Below, piece by piece: positions 60,007-64,000 of a stretch of DNA of 64,000 nucleotides; the first letter of the stretch is position 1, and each line of letters starts with the position of its first letter. This DNA comes from CAWBRT01 sp963814745 (GTDB lineage: Bacteria > Acidobacteriota > Terriglobia > Terriglobales > Acidobacteriaceae). Below the pieces are notes generated by a model, which saw only the letters and a list, made by a program, of their open reading frames with translations, did no database searches and had not been told where the DNA came from. The DNA is taken from assembly GCA_963814745.1 (NCBI GenBank), contig CAWFEA010000004.1:744001-808000 (forward strand), given 5' to 3'. Both the position numbers and the translations under genes were made by a program.

Positions 60007-61038
60007 TCAGTGTGATAAGGGCAATTTCGAGATGGTCCGCGCATACGCCAACGCCCGGTTGTGATCCACTCTCAAGGTCGCGTGACCGCTGGCATCGGAG
60101 AGCGGGTTGGCGGGGGCCATGACGATTCCAACCGCCATCTTCAGGCACACGGCCAGGGCCAGCACGCCGAGCACGATCAGCAGTTGCTCGCCCCTCAGGT
60201 GCCGGCTCACGCGGGCGCCTAGCTGAGCGCCAATGGTCGAACCCGAGGCGATCACCAGCGCCAGCACCAAGTCCACGTTGTGATTGCTGGCGGATTGCAT
60301 GATCGTGGCTCCCATGCAGGTGAACAGTACCTGGAATAATGAGGTTCCCACCGCCACGTGTGCCGGCATGCGCAGCAGGTATACCATGACCGGCACCATC
60401 ATGAATCCTCCGCCAACTCCCATGAAAGCCGTCATGATGCCAACCACGAAACAAAGCGCGAACGGCAGCAGGATGGAGTGACGCGCGCCGGACCTGACGA
60501 ACTCGGTTTGAAACGGCAGCCGGGCCAGGATCGTGGTGAACGCGTTCGACTTGGGCGGGCGTTCCTTAGGGGCTAACACACCGCCGCGCAGTTTTTGCAG
60601 GCTAGTCTGGACCATAAATCCGCCGATGCCGCCCAGGATCACAACGTACATCAGGCTGATCAGCAGGTCCACGTTCCCGCGTGCTCCCAGTATCTTCACC
60701 GCCCGTACGCCCACGGCGGAGCCAAACAGTCCGCCGATCAGGCAATAAGCCCCCATCTTGAAATCGACGTTCTTCAGGCGGAAATGAGCGGCTACGCCCG
60801 AAGCCGAGGTGGCGACAATCGCATTGGTATCGGAAGCGGCGGCGACGACCGGCGGAATGCCAATCATCATGAGTATCGGAGTGGTGAGAAAGCCACCACC
60901 TACGCCTAAGAGTCCGGAGAGGAACCCGATCACGAGGCCTACCGAGACGAGCAGGCCTATATTGATCGAAACTCCCGCTATCGGCAGGAAAACGGACAGC
61001 GATAACGGAACCGCGGCAACGATAAGCAACTTGGCCAT
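60007..61038 (-). CDS. TauE/SafE family permease (TSUP), copy 2
   Basis: A 343-residue permease closely similar to copy 1 along its whole length (for example VIGFLSGLLGVGGGFLTTPI, SDTNAIVATSASGVAAHFRL, MTAFMGVGGGFMMVPVMVYL, GTSLFQVLFTCMGATIMQSA). The two genes arose by tandem duplication. I set the start at ATG 61038 by alignment with copy 1; the frame is open to a GTG at 61098. The 220 bases between the copies hold no gene. The copies differ most in the loop after helix 5 and at the C-terminus, so substrate may differ. Confidence 0.92.
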   Translation of the reverse strand: MAKLLIVAAVPLSLSVFLPIAGVSINIGLLVSVGLVIGFLSGLLGVGGGFLTTPILMMIGIPPVVAAASDTNAIVATSASGVAAHFRLKNVDFKMGAYCLIGGLFGSAVGVRAVKILGARGNVDLLISLMYVVILGGIGGFMVQTSLQKLRGGVLAPKERPPKSNAFTTILARLPFQTEFVRSGARHSILLPFALCFVVGIMTAFMGVGGGFMMVPVMVYLLRMPAHVAVGTSLFQVLFTCMGATIMQSASNHNVDLVLALVIASGSTIGAQLGARVSRHLRGEQLLIVLGVLALAVCLKMAVGIVMAPANPLSDASGHATLRVDHNRALAYARTISKLPLSH

Positions 61039-61098
61039 AGAAGAAACCGGGAGCCTTATTACCGACCGGAACGTCGAATGAGTCAAGCTATCCTTCAC

Positions 61099-61773
61099 TA
61101 GCCGGGGAACAAAAGCTATGCGTTAGGTCACCCAGGCATTGTGACAAGAGCCATCTACTTGTTGTCTTTCGCAACAGCACACTTGGCTACCCGAACGGGC
61201 TCCGAGACCTGCTTGAATCTTGCTCATCGCGAGCTGAAATAATTTACTCCCGTATCAACCATGTTTGGTTTCCGCCGGATTATCCGCGCAGAATCAAGAA
61301 TTCCTCGAAACTGTCGATAACTCCTGTTGTATGAGCTATTCATCGGAGCTTCGCTTCCGCTTTTCCCCGATCGGGAAAGCGCTGCGATTTTCTCTGTTGC
61401 TGGCCGGGGCCGCGGCTCGCGCCGCGGAACTCGCTGTTCGGGACTCACGTAGCTGAATGCGCCGACTGCTGCTCGTCATCCCCACGCATACCTACTTCTT
61501 AGCAGCTTGCGCGGTGGAAACAGGAGTAGTCTTTCCGCATCCTGCTAAAGATAAGTCAACACTCTTTTAGACTAAGGCTCCTGGCCGATCAAGGTTAACA
61601 ACTTCTCGCCGATGGAGTTTTAGTGCGGGCGAATCAAGTTTCCAGGCAACTGAGTCAGCCTGAAGCTGGCAACGGGCACGTAAGCTGTACCCCGGCAGGC
61701 GCGTTTTACAAGACGTCCACTGACCTGCACTGAAAGGCGATCGTATCGGCCGTTTGCCAGGAGGAAGGAACAT
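61099..61773. other. Intergenic region with hairpins before the hybrid kinase
   Basis: About 670 bases without a recognisable gene on either strand. It holds two strong stem-loops (61358-61381 and 61410-61427). The last 20 bases contain AGGAGG (61761-61766), the ribosome site of the hybrid kinase. I looked for a riboswitch-like fold in the leader and saw no known consensus. Confidence 0.5.
61358..61427. repeat. Pair of GC-rich stem-loops
   Basis: CGCTTTTCCCCGATCGGGAAAGCG (61358-61381) is a near-perfect palindrome, and CCGCGGC (61410-61416) pairs exactly with GCCGCGG (61421-61427) around TCGC. They lie 29 bases apart. They may be a dispersed REP-type element or serve as terminators between divergent units; neither is followed by a T run. 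Confidence 0.55.
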
Positions 61774-64000
61774 GGTGGAGTTCAAGGCGCACTCTGCAGG
61801 GGCACCCGACCTGAAAGGTCGGTCTGGGGCTCCGTCCGAACTTCTCCTCGAGGCAGATACAGACTTAATCGCAAAGCTGGTTCAGGGGATCATTCCCTAC
61901 CTGATTCTCCTGCTTACTATCAGCACGACGACAGACTATAGAAGCAAGCACGCGTTCTTATACTGGGCCTTTGCGGGTGCGATTACCAGCAGCATCGGAA
62001 TACGTATATCGTTGACTAGACTGCGCGGACGATCTCCAGGCTTTCGCAACGCTGTATTTGCGTCTGCAGTGGGATCAGCTTCGGCAGCGGCGGGATTGAT
62101 CCACGCGAGCGCTGTCTACTTTTATGGTTTGGAGAGTTGGCCATACGTAGTCACTATGTTGTGGATTGTCGGCTGTGCTTTTGGGTCCACAAATTCCTTC
62201 ACCCCGAATTTCCAATTGCTTCAGCTTTATCTCTGGACGTCCTTTGCACCCATATTTTGTGTGTATCTATGGCTGGGCGGTAAGCAAGGCTACACGGTGG
62301 CACTAATTACAGTGTCCCTGTTTGCTTTTCTGCTCACTCAGGGTCGCAGCCTACACCAGGCGTACTGGCGACGGTTGTGGGACCGGGCGCTAGAGGGCGC
62401 GCGAACGAGGGAACTCGCTAAGGCAAAGGAGCAGGCCGAGGCGGCAAGCCGCGCCAAGAGCGCATTTCTGGCCAACATGAGTCATGAGATTCGTACCCCG
62501 ATGAACGGCGTCATCGGCATGACCGAACTGGCGCTGGAAACCAGTCTTACCCCCGAACAGCGCGAATACCTCTCCACCGTCAAGCTCTCGGCCGAATCCC
62601 TGCTCTCCGTCATCAACGAGATTCTGGACTTTTCCAAGATCGAAGCCGGACGCCTCGAATTGGATTCCTTCGAGTTCAACCTGCACGAGTTGCTGGGTGA
62701 CATCATGAAGGGGCTGGCCCTGCGCGCTCATCAAAAGGGACTTGAACTCGCCTACGATATTTTCCCCTCCGTTCCGGAAGTCGTCATCGGAGACGGCCAC
62801 CGCCTGCGCCAGGTTCTGGTCAACCTCGTCGCCAACGCCATCAAGTTCACCGAACGCGGCGAGGTCGTTGTCACCGTCGATGCCGCCGCCGAACGCGGCC
62901 CCAACATGATTCACCTCGTCGTGCGCGACACCGGCATCGGCATTCCGCGCGACAAGTTCAATACCATCTTCGAGGCCTTCGGCCAGGCCGATAGTTCGCA
63001 AACGCGCCGCTACGGCGGCACCGGGCTCGGCTTGACCATCTCCATGCGCCTGGTCTCCCTCATGGGCGGACAAATGTGGGTCGCCAGCGAACTGGGCAAC
63101 GGCAGCGAGTTCCACATGCTGGTTCCGCTTCCGCCCGGGACTCAGCCGGCCACGGCGGCGCCCGCTTGTCTCAAAGGCGTCACTTGCCTGATCGTGGACG
63201 ACAACCTCACCAACCGCAAAATTCTGCATGCCATCACCACCCAATGGAACATGAAGTCCGATGCGGTCGAGAGCGCCGTGCTGGCGCTGTCGGCCCTGGA
63301 GGCAGCCGCTTCGGGAAGCGACGCCTACAAGCTGGTTCTGATCGACGGACACATGCCCCAGATGGACGGCTTTCAGTTGGCTGAGCGCATCCGGCAGAAC
63401 CCCAAGCTCACGCGCGCCATCGTCTTGATGCTAACTTCGGGCGGGCAGCCCGGCGACCTCGAGCGCTGCCGCGAACTCGGCATCTTCGCCTACCTCATCA
63501 AGCCCATACGCCGTTCCGAACTGCTGGACGTCGTGTTGCGCGTGCTCAACACGGTGCCAAAGGAAGTCATCACCGACCTAGGAGAGTCGCTCTTGCCCAA
63601 TGCCACCCCGCCCAAGCTTCACCTTCTCGCCGCCGAGGACAATTTCGTCAACCAGCACCTGATCTCCCGCCTGCTGGAAAGCGCCGGCCATTCGGTCACG
63701 GTCGTCGGCGACGGGTTGGCCGCACTCAACGCCAGCCAGCAGAATGGTTACGACGCGATCCTGATGGACGTGCAGATGCCGATCATGGATGGACACGAAG
63801 CAACCCGGCAGATTCGCCGTTGGGAGCAGACCACAGGCACCCACGTGCCGATTGTTGCCATGACGGCGCACGCCATGAAGGGCGACCGCGAAAAGTGCCT
63901 GGAGGCGGGAATGGACGGCTACATTTCGAAACCGCTGCACAAACAAGAGCTGCTGCAATCCATCTACGAGCAGACAACGCGCAAGCGGCCGCCGGCCGAG
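61774..64000 (+). CDS. Hybrid sensor histidine kinase with two receiver domains, 3' end cut by window
   Basis: At least 742 residues, open to the window edge. ATG 61774 follows AGGAGG by 7 bases. Residues 30-210 are a membrane sensor of about six helices (LVQGIIPYLILLLTIST, WPYVVTMLWIVGCAFGS, VALITVSLFAFLLTQG), MASE-like. The kinase core has SHEIRTPMNGVIGMTELALE (phospho-His near residue 238), LVNLVANAIKFTERGE, RDTGIGIP and YGGTGLGLTISMRLVSLMGG. Two receiver domains follow. The first (CLIVDDNLTNRK, LIDGHMPQMDG, LIKPIRR) starts near residue 471 and the second (LLAAEDNFVNQH, LMDVQMPIMDG, ISKPLHK) near residue 618. An Hpt domain may lie beyond the edge. The signal is unknown. Confidence 0.93.

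Noticed and set aside
61567..61773. Possible riboswitch in the leader of the hybrid kinase
   Set aside because: GC-rich stretches can fold, but I could not match a cyclic-di-GMP, cobalamin or other consensus, so no call is made.

Overview
The window reads as a piece of a bacterial chromosome with moderately high GC, most likely from an Acidobacteriota (Terriglobia-like) organism. I infer this from gene content rather than a marker gene: the long surface protein with Kelch repeats and ITWATPAAITYGT-type Ig repeats, DUF2127, a KdpD split into two polypeptides, the TIGR02186/TauE cluster and hairpin-rich intergenic repeats all fit that phylum. There is no rRNA, tRNA or CRISPR array that I can see.

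Positions 1-36,700 form a large surface-polysaccharide island. The first part (asnB, two GT4 glycosyltransferases, an initiating sugar transferase, a GNAT acetyltransferase, a PLP-fold enzyme, a FemAB-like acyltransferase, a DegT aminotransferase) is one tightly overlapping operon that builds and decorates a lipid-linked glycan. From 10 to 24 kb there are two sets of nonulosonic (sialic/legionaminic-type) acid genes: neuB-neuC-Gfo/Idh-neuA-SDR, then neuA-(SDR relic)-neuB-neuC-nucleotidyltransferase with CBS domains-legB. Between them sit an AT-richer SAM-fold gene, a candidate nonulosonate transferase and an acyltransferase. A Wzx flippase, a Wza-like export protein and a Wzc-like tyrosine kinase complete the export route. 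A 1,986-residue secreted Kelch/Ig-repeat protein lies between Wza and Wzc.

Positions 27-40 kb also carry decay debris: relics of IS66, IS3 and IS110 elements, two PIN-domain toxin-antitoxin pairs with palindromic operators, and a frameshifted HigA antitoxin. Further relics inside the island are an FkbM methyltransferase fragment, an SDR tail and a probable neuB start.

Positions 40-50 kb are metabolic: gltD-gltB on the minus strand, a divergent LysR regulator, a frameshifted ornithine cyclodeaminase-like gene and an acetyl-CoA hydrolase/CoA-transferase. Positions 50.5-61 kb are a regulatory and stress region: an FNR-like regulator, DUF2127, KdpE, a KdpD N-terminal protein with a frameshift, a divergent DUF4118 histidine kinase, a stand-alone cyclic-nucleotide-binding domain, a dCMP deaminase, a cytidylate-kinase-like/BON fusion, a TIGR02186 membrane protein and two tandem TauE/SafE permeases. 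A hybrid histidine kinase with two receiver domains begins at 61,774 and runs off the end of the window.

Three otherwise well-conserved genes (neuC copy 2, the cyclodeaminase and kdpD-N) are broken by single-base frameshifts next to GCCGG or GCCCGG. These could be real mutations or assembly errors.
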